64,000 nucleotides of DNA, from NCBI RefSeq assembly GCF_042956465.1, contig NZ_JBIBGL010000011.1, positions 186,001-250,000 on the forward strand, in the 5' to 3' direction. The notes below the pieces were generated by a model. It made no database searches and was not told the origin of the DNA. It worked only from the letters and a program-made list of their open reading frames with translations. A program made the translations under genes and the position numbers. Positions 1 to 7,859 of this stretch are shown piece by piece. How positions within the stretch are numbered: the stretch's first letter is position 1; each line of letters starts with the position of its first letter. The stretch comes from Embleya sp042956465 (lineage in GTDB: Bacteria > Actinomycetota > Actinomycetes > Streptomycetales > Streptomycetaceae).

Positions 1-1260
1 GAACCAGCCCGCCCCGGGGCAGGCCCCGCCGAGCGTGGCCTTGCGCGGGTAGTCAAGGGGCTGGTTCAGCACGGTCTTGCCGAAGACGCCTGTCGCCGGG
101 TCGAAGGACAGGACCACGGCGCGCAGGTCCGAGACCTTCCCGGTCGACTCGCCCGAGCAGACGCCGCCGACGTATCCGACTCCGTCCTGCAGGCCCAGGC
201 CGAACGGACGCCAGTCGCCCGAAGCCGGGCAGCCGGGGTCCGGGATGGCGTAGGAGGCCACCGGGGCCGTCGCGGACGGCAGCGTGGCGTCGTAGCGGTA
301 CAGCTTGCGGTTGTCGAGGTTGACCACGAACAGGTCGCGGCCGTCGTCGGAGACCTCCAGGTCGCCCAGACTCTCCTTGCCCGGCGCGGCGAGGAAGGCG
401 TTGTCACTGGCGCCCACGCCGTGCGCCGAGGATCCGGCGTTCGGGACGGTGGCGAACAACGACGTCGTCTTGCGGGCGACATCGGTCACATAGATGCCGC
501 CGGCACCGCCGGGACCGTAGATCGTGTCGCGCTTGGCCAGCGCCGAACTGAACAGGCGCTTGCCGGGCTTGCTCCAGCCGATGCCGTAGAGATTGCCGGT
601 CTCGGCGTTCGTGGACAGATCCGTCACGTTCGTGTTGACGCCGCGTGCGCTGTAGGGGAACGTCACCAACGTCCGCTTGGACGCCTGTTCGTTCGTCGCG
701 GGCTGGCACGCGGTCGCCAGCGGCGCGTTCTTCTGGCAGTAGTCGCCTGGGCTCCACAACCCCGTCGTGTACGCCACATGCTTGCCGTTGCCGAGGTCGA
801 CGAACTCCTCGTTGCTGCTGAGTTGGTTCGGTGCGCCGTCCAAGCCCTGCCGCGACGCGAACGCCGGAAACAGCACACCCGGCTTCGGATTCACGACTTG
901 GACGCGGTACTTGCCCGCCGTCGACCGAGCCGTACCGGGCGCGAGAGTGACCGTGCCGTCGGCGGCCGTCACGCCGGTGACCTTGGCGCCGTCGTCATTG
1001 GTGAGGGTCACCGTGACGCCGCCCAAGCCCGGTTCCAGAGCGGGACTCCACACGCCGGTCGTGTCCACGGCCCGCACCACCCGGACCGTCACGGAGCCGT
1101 CGTCCGTCTGCGGATACGCCGGCGCCGCGGCCAGCGCCAAACCGCCGAACCCTACGGCGAGCGCCGCGAGGCCGCCCATGGAGCGCCGCGCGGGTAACGC
1201 CGATCGCAGTCGGCTCCGCCCCTGCGCGGCGCCGCCCGTTTGTTCACTTAAAGGTGTCAT
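1..1260 (-). CDS. Secreted SdrD/Cna-B-like surface protein (3' end beyond window)
   Basis: The frame is open without a stop for 420 codons to the window edge, so the C-terminus is missing. The ATG at 1260 is preceded by a GAGAG-type ribosome site. Residues 25-47 look like a signal peptide: a basic ARRS stretch, a hydrophobic core and an AAA site. Residues about 55-110 resemble a Cna-B/SdrD beta-sandwich module (VTVTLTND, then TAADGTVTL). The region after about residue 190 has propeller-like phrases such as LEVSDDGRDLFVVNLDN. By family this is an exported cell-surface protein; a C-terminal anchor cannot be seen. Two leucines near the N-terminus (residues 4 and 22) are TTA codons, rare in such genomes and dependent on the bldA tRNA. 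A start at 1179 would remove both TTA codons but also the basic n-region, so I prefer 1260. Confidence 0.8.
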   Translation of the reverse strand, partial: MTPLSEQTGGAAQGRSRLRSALPARRSMGGLAALAVGFGGLALAAAPAYPQTDDGSVTVRVVRAVDTTGVWSPALEPGLGGVTVTLTNDDGAKVTGVTAADGTVTLAPGTARSTAGKYRVQVVNPKPGVLFPAFASRQGLDGAPNQLSSNEEFVDLGNGKHVAYTTGLWSPGDYCQKNAPLATACQPATNEQASKRTLVTFPYSARGVNTNVTDLSTNAETGNLYGIGWSKPGKRLFSSALAKRDTIYGPGGAGGIYVTDVARKTTSLFATVPNAGSSAHGVGASDNAFLAAPGKESLGDLEVSDDGRDLFVVNLDNRKLYRYDATLPSATAPVASYAIPDPGCPASGDWRPFGLGLQDGVGYVGGVCSGESTGKVSDLRAVVLSFDPATGVFGKTVLNQPLDYPRKATLGGACPGAGWF

Positions 1261-1927
1261 ACCCACTCTCATCATCTGAAAGGGCTCGACGCGCGATCCC
1301 GCAGGGACCCCCCCACGGATCAGCCGTAACCCATCTTGTTGGGCGAAGCCTAAAGGGGATTCGCCAACTGCATGACGACAAGGCGAAGTTGACGTTGAAG
1401 CGGATTCCGCCACGATCTCGGCGACCGCGTGGTGCTGATGGGGAGCCCCGTCGGACGACAAGGACCAATCCGGATTCCTCGGGCGGCGACCACCGCCACG
1501 GCCGCACACCAGGCCGTCGGCTTCGCCGTTCCCGGGCGGAGCGAAGTCGGCCGAGTGGCCCGCCGGTCGGAGGGATCCACCGGCTGCCCGGAATCCGACC
1601 TCGATCGCCACTTGGGCGGTGTGTTCCCGGCCATGCCCTGCTGGGCGCGAGGTCGTTCGGGCGCCGCGTTGTGCCCCGCGTGTGGGAACTGCGGCCGGGC
1701 GACCCGCGATGCGTCCTGCCCACGCTCGTGTCACGAGTCCGGCATCGCGCCGGGTGCGGATTCACCGTGACCGACGGCCGCCCTGGGGGCAGGCTGCGCG
1801 GAGGCTTCCTCGGGTGGGGAGTGGGCCGAAGTGTGTATGGCGGGTCGTCCTCGCGGAGGGCGTGCCGGCTCGTGGCCCGGATCTAGCCTCGGAGGCGTCT
1901 TCGCAGGTCGAGTGGAGGAGGAAGACC
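1261..1927. other. Long intergenic region, no gene seen
   Basis: These 667 bases lie between the surface-protein start and a small plus-strand gene. Open frames exist on both strands, but none has a ribosome site with recognisable protein content. One plus-strand frame holds a few Cys pairs but looks like chance. The left part must contain the promoter of the minus-strand surface-protein gene; I could not pick a clear hexamer pair. Confidence 0.5.
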
Positions 1928-2122
1928 GTGGCCAAGGCGCGTGGTTCGTTGGCGGCAGGCCTCGCGAGTGCGGTGGTGGGGGGTGCCTTGAAGGTGTTCG
2001 CGGACGACGTGGATACGCCTGTGATCGCGCTCGGGAAGGTCGGCCTTGTGCTGCTGATCGTCGGCATCGCCGAAGTGTTGTACGGGCTGTACCTGTTGAC
2101 CCAGGACGCCCGGAAGACCTGA
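1928..2122 (+). CDS. Small two-helix membrane protein, DUF5708-like
   Basis: This is a 64-residue protein starting at GTG 1928, directly behind a strong GGAGGAGGA ribosome site that decides the start. Two hydrophobic segments (about residues 6-20 and 34-56) flank a short polar stretch reading FADDVDTPVIALGKVG, followed by a short basic tail. The size, two-helix layout and the DTPVIxLxKVG phrase resemble the DUF5708 family of small actinobacterial membrane proteins, as far as I remember it. No function is known. It stands alone, convergent with the next gene. A longer reading from an upstream GTG is possible but lacks comparable start signals. Confidence 0.75.
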   Translation: MAKARGSLAAGLASAVVGGALKVFADDVDTPVIALGKVGLVLLIVGIAEVLYGLYLLTQDARKT

Positions 2123-2150
2123 GCCGACCGGCCCACCAGACCGGCCCCGG

Positions 2151-2210
2151 CCCGACCCGACCCGACCCGACCGAACCGACCCCGACCCGCCGGATCCGAC
2201 CGAACCGAAC
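2151..2210. repeat. Pentanucleotide-like simple repeat
   Basis: Four perfect CCCGA units are followed by degenerate CCGAA/CCGAC units in the gap between two convergent genes. It is probably slippage-derived and no coding role is seen. Confidence 0.6.
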
Positions 2211-2234
2211 CGCCCCGGCTTGCCCCGCCCCGGC

Positions 2235-3050
2235 TCAGTGCACGTGCCGGCCCGGTCGACGGTGCGCCACCCAGGCCAGGATGCCCGCGGCGAGCAGGGC
2301 CGAGGACAGGAAGGCCACGAGCAGCAGCCCGCCGCCCGAGTCGTGTCCGGCCTGCCTCCGTGCGGCCGAGGGGGCCCGGAGTTCGTCCACGCCGCGATGC
2401 GCGCCGATCCTGCCCGGCCGGGGCTCGGCCGTGCGTCCCGCCGCACCCGGCTCGGCCGCCACGTCGATCCGGACGCTCGCGGTGGACTGGCGACCGAGTC
2501 GGTCGACGACCGTGTAGTGGAAGCCGTCCCGACCGGCGAAGCCCGGCCCCGGCGTGTAGCGCAACACGGACTCGGTCGCCGTCGCGTCCCGGGAGTCGTC
2601 GAGGTCGAGCACCAGCCCGTGCTCGGGGTTGGTATGCGACAGCACGACCAGCCCCTCTCCCGTGTCCCCGGCCAGGACCGGGACGTCCACGGACTGCCCG
2701 GTTCGGGTGCCGACCCGGTCCGCGACGGCCCGCGGCGCGGGCGGCACGCGGGCTCCGGGTCCGCCGGTCGGCCACGTCCGGTCGCCGGCTCGGCCTGCGG
2801 CGGATCCGGCGGGCGTCCCGAATACGACGGGCCGGCCGGAGACGGCGGGGGTACCGGACGCGTCCGGCCGGTCGGCCCCGACGGGTGGAAGGGACGGGAT
2901 GGGGATCACGGATGCGGCGGGATGTCCGATGCCGGCGCTCGCGCCGAACAGCACGGCGCAGCACGCGAGTACCGCCCCGACTCGATGCACCCGGCTGGGC
3001 GGTTCGGGTGTTCCGGACACGGCGGGCACGCATACCTCCGGCACTGCCAT
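2235..3050 (-). CDS. Ig-like/cadherin-like domain membrane-anchored protein
   Basis: This 271-residue protein has a hydrophobic N-terminal segment (about residues 20-42), a Pro/Ala-rich stretch, one Ig-like or cadherin-like module with the typical phrase GFAGRDGFHYTVVD, and a C-terminal membrane helix (GGGLLLVAFLSSALLAAG) followed by a basic tail. This suggests an exported domain held at the membrane. I chose the ATG at 3050 because the hydrophobic n-region follows soon after. The frame stays open to 3287, but that extension looks like non-coding GC-rich sequence. The ribosome site is weak, so the start is uncertain. The binding partner is unknown. Confidence 0.65.
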   Translation of the reverse strand: MAVPEVCVPAVSGTPEPPSRVHRVGAVLACCAVLFGASAGIGHPAASVIPIPSLPPVGADRPDASGTPAVSGRPVVFGTPAGSAAGRAGDRTWPTGGPGARVPPAPRAVADRVGTRTGQSVDVPVLAGDTGEGLVVLSHTNPEHGLVLDLDDSRDATATESVLRYTPGPGFAGRDGFHYTVVDRLGRQSTASVRIDVAAEPGAAGRTAEPRPGRIGAHRGVDELRAPSAARRQAGHDSGGGLLLVAFLSSALLAAGILAWVAHRRPGRHVH

Positions 3051-3545
3051 CCGGGCGCGGCCGGATCTCGGGTGGGTTCGACGGCGCCCGCCGGAGCCGA
3101 TGCCGGCCGAGGGAGCCGCTCTCGAAGCCCGATCCTGTGCCGAATGCCCGCCGGTTCGGGACACGGCACGCGGAGCGGCGTCGAGCTTCACCCACACGCG
3201 TGGACCGCTCGGTCCCGACAGCGACCCCGTCCCGACGGCCCCCCGAACCCGCCGAGCGGGTGATCCGTCGGACACGCCGCCGCGCATCCGGGTGACATTC
3301 CCGGATCTGCGGCTCGGTTGTTCCTAGCCTCGACCGGGAGACACCGACTCCGGCATCGACGCACCGAACGCCGGGACCGTGTCCTCGGTCCTGCCGGGTC
3401 TGCGCCCCCGGCAGGATCGGGGAGACGGCCCCGGCCGTCGAAGGCCCGCCGAGGACGAATGACCGGCCTTCCGCCGGGCAGGCGCAGGGCGCGGTCCTCG
3501 GCGACGGCGCGAGGACATCGAGACCGTGAAGAGGAGTACGCACCG
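3051..3545. other. Divergent intergenic region
   Basis: These 495 bases separate the minus-strand Ig-like gene from the plus-strand LEA-like gene. They should hold both promoters. Open frames run through from both sides, but their residues are Arg/Pro/Gly-rich shadow sequence. I see no RNA gene or clear operator here. Confidence 0.45.
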
Positions 3546-4331
3546 ATGAGTACCCCAGGCCGGAACCCCGGCGGCAAGTCCGCGTCGGGCGAGCCGGAGG
3601 AAACCGTCGTCGCGCCACCGAGCGAACCCGCCACGGCGGCGTTCGGCGAACCCCGCCTCCCCAGGCAGGAACCGGACCGGGAAACCGGGCCGGATCGGCG
3701 GCCGAACCGCAAGCAGGAGCAGGTTGCGCACGCCGTCGAGGAGTTGACCCAGGCGGAATTGCCGGCCGAGGTGCACCAAAAGGTCGGCGAAGCCGCCGAG
3801 AACACCGGCCGGCGGGTCGACCGGGCCAAGCAGAGCGCGCAGCGGGCGACCGGCCGGGCCAAGGAAACCGCGACGCACAGGGCCGAGCAGGCCAAGGAGG
3901 CCGCAATGCACGGAGCCGAGCGAGCCAAGGACAGCACGGCGCACAAGGCGGATCAGGCCAAGGAGGCCGCGAAGCACGGGGCCGAGCGGGCCAAGGAGGC
4001 GACGCTGCACCGGGCCGAACAGCTCAAGGAGGCCGCCTCGCACGCGGGCGATCAGGTCAAGGAGGCCGCCCGGCACAAGGCCGCGCAGGCCGGGCACAAG
4101 GCGGACCGGGTCCGTGAGACGGCCGGCGACCGGATCGTCGAGGCCAAGGACCGCACCGTCGAGGTCGGGCGCACCGGCCGCGACCAACTCTTCGACCACA
4201 CCCCCGACCCGCTTCGGCACGCGACTCTCACCGGGTCGGCGGAGGTCCGCAAGCGCCCGTTGCCCGCGATCGCCGCCGCGGTCGCGACCGTCGCACTCCT
4301 GATCTGGGCGATTCGAAGGTCCCGCCGGTGA
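3546..4331 (+). CDS. LEA-like repeat protein with C-terminal membrane helix
   Basis: This 261-residue protein starts at ATG 3546 behind GAAGAGGAG. Residues 94-181 are eight tandem 11-residue units with consensus AKEAAxHxAEx (for example AKEAAMHGAER and AKEAAKHGAER). This is the pattern of group-3 LEA proteins, which form amphipathic helices on drying. The last 25 residues hold one membrane helix followed by RRSRR, so the repeat helix would be tethered to the membrane. The N-terminal 60 residues are polar and disordered-looking. It overlaps the next gene by 4 bp, so the two are co-translated. In streptomycetes, DUF3618-type proteins sit beside DUF4235 genes and this may be such a protein. A stress-protection role is inferred. 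Confidence 0.75.
   Translation: MSTPGRNPGGKSASGEPEETVVAPPSEPATAAFGEPRLPRQEPDRETGPDRRPNRKQEQVAHAVEELTQAELPAEVHQKVGEAAENTGRRVDRAKQSAQRATGRAKETATHRAEQAKEAAMHGAERAKDSTAHKADQAKEAAKHGAERAKEATLHRAEQLKEAASHAGDQVKEAARHKAAQAGHKADRVRETAGDRIVEAKDRTVEVGRTGRDQLFDHTPDPLRHATLTGSAEVRKRPLPAIAAAVATVALLIWAIRRSRR
3828..4091 (+). repeat. 33-bp period repeat encoding 11-mer LEA-like units
   Basis: About eight 33-bp units encode AKEAAxHxAEx-type 11-mers. Phrases such as CCAAGGAGGCC recur at the unit starts. The copies have diverged, so this is an old internal amplification and not a recent tandem repeat. Confidence 0.7.
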
Positions 4332-4654
4332 GCGGCGGATCCGGGTCCCGAGGGCGTTCGGACGAGGTGAACACCAAGTCCGCCATGCGTACCGGAAAGT
4401 TGATGTACCGCCCGATCGGCATGGTTGTCGGTGTGGTGGGCGGGATAGCGGCGACCAGGATGTTCAACAAGACCTGGAAACTGCTCACCCACCAGGAGGA
4501 CGCGCCCGACGCGATGGACCGCGACCGGGGCTGGGGCGAGATCCTGGCCGCCGCCGCCGTTCAGGGCGCGATCTACGCCGTGGTGCACGCCGCCGTCAAC
4601 CGGGGCGGTGCCATCGCCTTCCGGCGCGGCACCGGTATCTGGCCCGGTCACTGA
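4328..4654 (+). CDS. DUF4235 membrane protein
   Basis: This 108-residue protein starts at a GTG that overlaps the stop of the LEA-like gene (GTGA). It has two hydrophobic segments, at about residues 30-47 (the PIGMVVGVVGGIAATRMF region) and about 70-88 (AAAAVQGAIYAVVHAAVNRGG). The glycine-rich first helix, the W-K loop and the second helix are the hallmarks of the DUF4235 family (PF14019). Proteins of this family sit next to holin-like or DUF3618 genes in many actinobacteria, and their function is unknown. Translational coupling to the LEA-like protein suggests a shared role at the membrane. Confidence 0.82.
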   Translation: MSGGSGSRGRSDEVNTKSAMRTGKLMYRPIGMVVGVVGGIAATRMFNKTWKLLTHQEDAPDAMDRDRGWGEILAAAAVQGAIYAVVHAAVNRGGAIAFRRGTGIWPGH

Positions 4655-4894
4655 ACGATCGGCCGGCGGAGGGGGCGGGCGCACAGGCCCGCCCCACCGG
4701 CGCGCCCGGTCTCGCGTGCGCGGGCCGTCCCCCTTGCCCGAGGCGACCCGCCCCATCGGTCCGTCCGGCCTCGCGTGCGCGGGCCGTCCGCCTTGCGCCT
4801 GGGCGAGCAGACACCACCGCCCGACGAACTCGTCGTCCGGCTCGAGCGACCGGTCGGCGAAGGGTGCGTCGCGGCACGGGCGAACTCGCCCGCC

Positions 4895-5668
4895 TCAGCC
4901 GGCCGCCGCGCTCCGCGTCCACATCCGCAACATCCGACGGGTCGCCTCGTCCGCGCCGGGCCCGTACTTCGTGGGCGCCGTCGCGGCGATCGCGACCCGT
5001 ACGTCCGCCTCCGACCGGCCCGCGCCCCGCGCGTACTCGGCCGGCAACACGGCGTCCAGCGCCGAGGCCGACTCGGGCTCGGCCGAGTGCGCCAGGATCA
5101 GCCCGGCCAGGTCCTCGCCCGGCAGTCCGTAACCCGCGTGCGACCAGTCCAGCAGCACGATGTCCTCGTCCCGCGCGATCAGATCCACCGGCCGCAGATC
5201 CAGGTGGCACTGCACGTACGGCAGTTCGGCGGCGCGCGCCGCCAGCCGCCCGACCGGAGGCGGGCGCTCGAACAGCCAGGACGGCCCGGCCGGTCGGGGA
5301 GCGGCCTGTGCCGCGCCGAGCCGGCGGGCGAAGTCGATCCATCGGGTCAGGTCCCACGCGGTCCCGGGGCAGCCGCGCACGTAGTCGAGCCACAGTGCCA
5401 CCGACCCGTCCCCGCGCCGATCGGCGCGCAGCGCCCTGGGCGCGGTCAAGCCGTAGGCGGCGTACACCTCGGCCGCGAAGCCGCTCTCGTACGCCTCGAC
5501 CTCGCGGGCCCAGTAGCGCGGATTGGCCGGCGCCGTACCGTCCGGCGTAGCGAGTTTGAGCACCGCGTCCGCGCGGCTGCCGAGCACGTGCCAGACGTCG
5601 GAGCGGGTGGACAGCGGTGCGGCGCCCAGCGGAGAACCCAGCTCGGGCGGTACGGATTCGATCCGCAC
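4895..5668 (-). CDS. Aminoglycoside phosphotransferase-like kinase
   Basis: This 257-residue protein has the APH/choline-kinase fold signature in its second half: HLDLRPVDLI in place of the usual H-x-D-x-x-x-x-N Brenner loop, then IVLLDWSHAGYG for the metal-binding DxD/DW strand. The N-terminal third contains VLKLATPDGTAP, consistent with the nucleotide-binding lobe lysine. The substrate is unknown; many actinobacterial members are not resistance enzymes. The position that normally holds the metal-binding Asn reads Asp, so activity may differ. It is a stand-alone minus-strand gene. The start at 5668 is the best ATG and the ribosome site is not strong. Confidence 0.72.
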   Translation of the reverse strand: MRIESVPPELGSPLGAAPLSTRSDVWHVLGSRADAVLKLATPDGTAPANPRYWAREVEAYESGFAAEVYAAYGLTAPRALRADRRGDGSVALWLDYVRGCPGTAWDLTRWIDFARRLGAAQAAPRPAGPSWLFERPPPVGRLAARAAELPYVQCHLDLRPVDLIARDEDIVLLDWSHAGYGLPGEDLAGLILAHSAEPESASALDAVLPAEYARGAGRSEADVRVAIAATAPTKYGPGADEATRRMLRMWTRSAAAG

Positions 5669-5722
5669 GGGCGGCGGCGCGGGGGGCTCGCTCAGGGTCG
5701 ACTCCGGGACGTGCGCCGGCGG

Positions 5723-6055
5723 TCAACGGAAGACCGGGGCTCGGGGTGGACGGCGGCGACCGATGTGGTGCCGGTAGGCGTGCAGGGAGGTCGTCGGGCG
5801 GCGGGCGTGGCGGGCTCGACCCGATCGCACGGTGTGCCCGGTCGGCCGAGGCACGGCGGGCAGGGCGAGTGCGGCCGGCGCGGCGGACGCGGCGGCGGAG
5901 GCGGCGGCGGGTTCGATCGCAGGTCGAGTGGTCGACGGCGGGGGTGTCGGGGTCGGCAGGGACTGGGGCCCCAGCATGCGGTCCTCGAACCAGGCCAGCC
6001 CGGGTATCAACAGGAACATCACGATCAATGCCAGCAAAGCGAGAACCAAGTACAT
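5723..6055 (-). CDS. Small membrane protein with Pro/Ala-rich tail
   Basis: This 110-residue hypothetical protein begins at ATG 6055. The first 21 residues are strongly hydrophobic (MYLVLALLALIVMFLLIPGL). A Pro/Thr-rich spacer (SLPTPTPPPSTTRP), an Ala-rich stretch and a very basic C-terminus follow. The single N-terminal helix could be a signal anchor. No family is recognised. The reading frame is open further upstream, but those residues look non-coding. It ends 54 bp before the APH-like gene start and could be co-transcribed with it. Confidence 0.5.
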   Translation of the reverse strand: MYLVLALLALIVMFLLIPGLAWFEDRMLGPQSLPTPTPPPSTTRPAIEPAAASAAASAAPAALALPAVPRPTGHTVRSGRARHARRPTTSLHAYRHHIGRRRPPRAPVFR

Positions 6056-6275
6056 GAGCTGCCGCCTGGGGGTGAGCGCGTCCGGGCCGTAGTCACCCCC
6101 TAGCCGGTAGGGATCGGCGCAAACGTGACAGTTAGGCAACGGAGCTCGTTGACCCAGGTCCGAAGATGGTCGATTCGGAGCGATATCAGAGCTGTGTGGG
6201 TGATTGAGCCCCGTAACGTGATCATCCGGCGGGAAGACCTCGACGCCGCGCCGCCGCTCCTGACAGCCTGGCCGC

Positions 6276-6956
6276 ATGGTGAACGACGGCACGACGCTCG
6301 ACTGCGACGCGATCCTGTTCGATCTCGACGGCGTGCTGGTGGACTCCCATCCCCTGATCGAACGCATCCTGCGGATGTGGGCGCTCGACCGCGGCGTCGA
6401 TCCGGACGCGGCCGTCGCCGCCTCCTACGGACGACGGGACATCGACCTGGTGCGCGTGGTCGCCCCCACGCTGGACGCCGAGGTCGAGGCGGCGTGGATC
6501 GTCGAGCGCGAGGAACGGGACTTCACCGGCATCTGCCCGATGCCCGGCGCGGCCGGTCTGCTGGCGATGCTGCCCGCGGCGCGCTGGGCCATCGTCACGT
6601 CCGGCACCCGGCGTGTGGCCAGTGGCCGACTGCGCGCGGCGGAGCTGCCCGAACCGGTGTACATGGTCACCGCGGAGGACGTCCGCGAGGGCAAGCCGGC
6701 CCCCGAGGGCTACCTGCGCGCGGCCGATCTGCTGGGTGTGCGGCCGGATCGTTGCCTGGTCGTGGAGGATGCGGAGAGCGGGGTACGGGCCGCGGAGGCG
6801 GCCGGGATGCGGTGCCTGGGCATCGGGGCGGCCCTGGCCGGGGGCGGGATCGGCGCCGCCCTGGACGCATGGGCGGCGGATCTGCGTCCGGTGAATCCCG
6901 AACTGGTCACGGCGGGACATGTCCGGCTGAACATTCACACGAATGGGTCAAACTAG
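6276..6956 (+). CDS. HAD-IA family phosphatase / beta-phosphoglucomutase-like
   Basis: This 226-residue protein carries all four HAD motifs: FDLDGVLVDS (nucleophile Asp16, acid Asp18), VTSG, KPAPEGY, and VVEDAESGVRAA. The helical cap follows motif I, which places it in subclass IA. By family it hydrolyses or isomerises small sugar phosphates (sugar-phosphate phosphatase, phosphoglycolate phosphatase or beta-phosphoglucomutase). The substrate cannot be told from sequence. It is a single gene. A CAGCCT hexamer at 6264-6269 ends 6 nt before the ATG, which is a degenerate form of the leaderless pattern seen elsewhere in this window. Confidence 0.88.
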   Translation: MVNDGTTLDCDAILFDLDGVLVDSHPLIERILRMWALDRGVDPDAAVAASYGRRDIDLVRVVAPTLDAEVEAAWIVEREERDFTGICPMPGAAGLLAMLPAARWAIVTSGTRRVASGRLRAAELPEPVYMVTAEDVREGKPAPEGYLRAADLLGVRPDRCLVVEDAESGVRAAEAAGMRCLGIGAALAGGGIGAALDAWAADLRPVNPELVTAGHVRLNIHTNGSN

Positions 6957-7050
6957 GAACGCAACCTCCCGAGCCCCATCGGCGTCTACAAGGGTGCACG
7001 ACTCGGGGAACACTCCACATTTGGGTTTGGGTCGGGAGAGGCACCACTCG

Positions 7051-7752
7051 ATGAAGAAGACTCGTATATCCCTCGCGGTCACCGTGACCGCGATCCTGGC
7101 CTTGTCGGCCTGCAACTCCGGCTCGTCGAGTGACTCGACCGCGAAGGCCGGTGCGCAGTCGTCGCTGCCCGTCACCTCCTCGTCCGCGCCCGTGACGCCG
7201 GCGCCGGAGAGCACCGCGCCGACCTCCGCCGCACCCACGACCAGTGCGCCGACCAGTGCCACCCCCACGTCCGCCAAGCCCAGCACCAGCAAGCCCGCCA
7301 CGAGCAAGCCGCCGACCAGCAAGCCGCCGACGACCAAGCCCGCCTCGCCCAAGCCGCCGGCCGCCCAGGCCGGACTGGACGAGCGGTGCCTGACCGGCCG
7401 GGCGATCTGCATCGACAAGCGCACCGACCGGCTCACCTGGGTGATCGACGGCAAGGCCCAGTACTCCACGGCCGTGCGCTTCGGTTCGGCCGAGACGCCG
7501 ACCCGCGAGGGCGCGTTCAGCATCAACTTCAAGAGCCGCGACCACGTGTCGACGCTCTACCACACGCCGATGCCGTTCGCGATGTTCTTCTCCGGCGGCC
7601 AAGCGGTGCACTACTCGGCAGACTTCGCCGCCCACGGCTACAACGGCGCCTCGCACGGCTGCGTGAACGTCCGGGACAAGGGCCTGGTGCAGCAGCTGTT
7701 CAACGAGACCCGCGTCGGCGACAAGGTGATCGTCTACCGCTCGGCCAAGTAG
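7051..7752 (+). CDS. L,D-transpeptidase lipoprotein (YkuD domain)
   Basis: This 233-residue protein has a lipobox LSAC with Cys21 after a basic, hydrophobic signal sequence. A roughly 75-residue linker rich in Thr, Ser, Pro and Lys (repeated TSKPPTSKP-type units) leads to a YkuD catalytic domain at about residues 110-233. The active-site signature is intact: His195 followed by SHGCVN with Cys204. The enzyme forms 3-3 peptidoglycan crosslinks or attaches proteins to the wall, outside the membrane. Start ATG 7051 is set by the signal sequence and a GGGAGAGG ribosome site. It is convergent with the TerD gene, with a hairpin between them. Confidence 0.92.
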   Translation: MKKTRISLAVTVTAILALSACNSGSSSDSTAKAGAQSSLPVTSSSAPVTPAPESTAPTSAAPTTSAPTSATPTSAKPSTSKPATSKPPTSKPPTTKPASPKPPAAQAGLDERCLTGRAICIDKRTDRLTWVIDGKAQYSTAVRFGSAETPTREGAFSINFKSRDHVSTLYHTPMPFAMFFSGGQAVHYSADFAAHGYNGASHGCVNVRDKGLVQQLFNETRVGDKVIVYRSAK

Positions 7753-7810
7753 CCCGGGATCCCGAGGATCGTCCACCGCTCGGCCGTCCCGGCGAGCCCC
7801 GCGATCGACG

Positions 7811-7837
7811 ACCGCTCGGCCACGACGACCGAGCGGT
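7811..7837. terminator. Bidirectional stem-loop between convergent genes
   Basis: Nine-base perfect arms (ACCGCTCGG and CCGAGCGGT) surround a nine-base loop. The stem-loop lies between the L,D-transpeptidase stop and the TerD stop and can serve both strands. Confidence 0.65.
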
Positions 7838-7859
7838 GGTGCCCTGCCGGGCCACCGGA

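Noticed and set aside
1429..1770. 113-codon plus-strand frame with several Cys pairs
   Set aside because: The spacing of the Cys residues does not match a known zinc module and there is no ribosome site.
1762..3906. 714-codon minus-strand frame across the DUF5708-like and LEA-like regions
   Set aside because: Arg/Pro/Gly-rich sequence in the wrong frame; it overlaps genes that have real start signals and recognisable domains.
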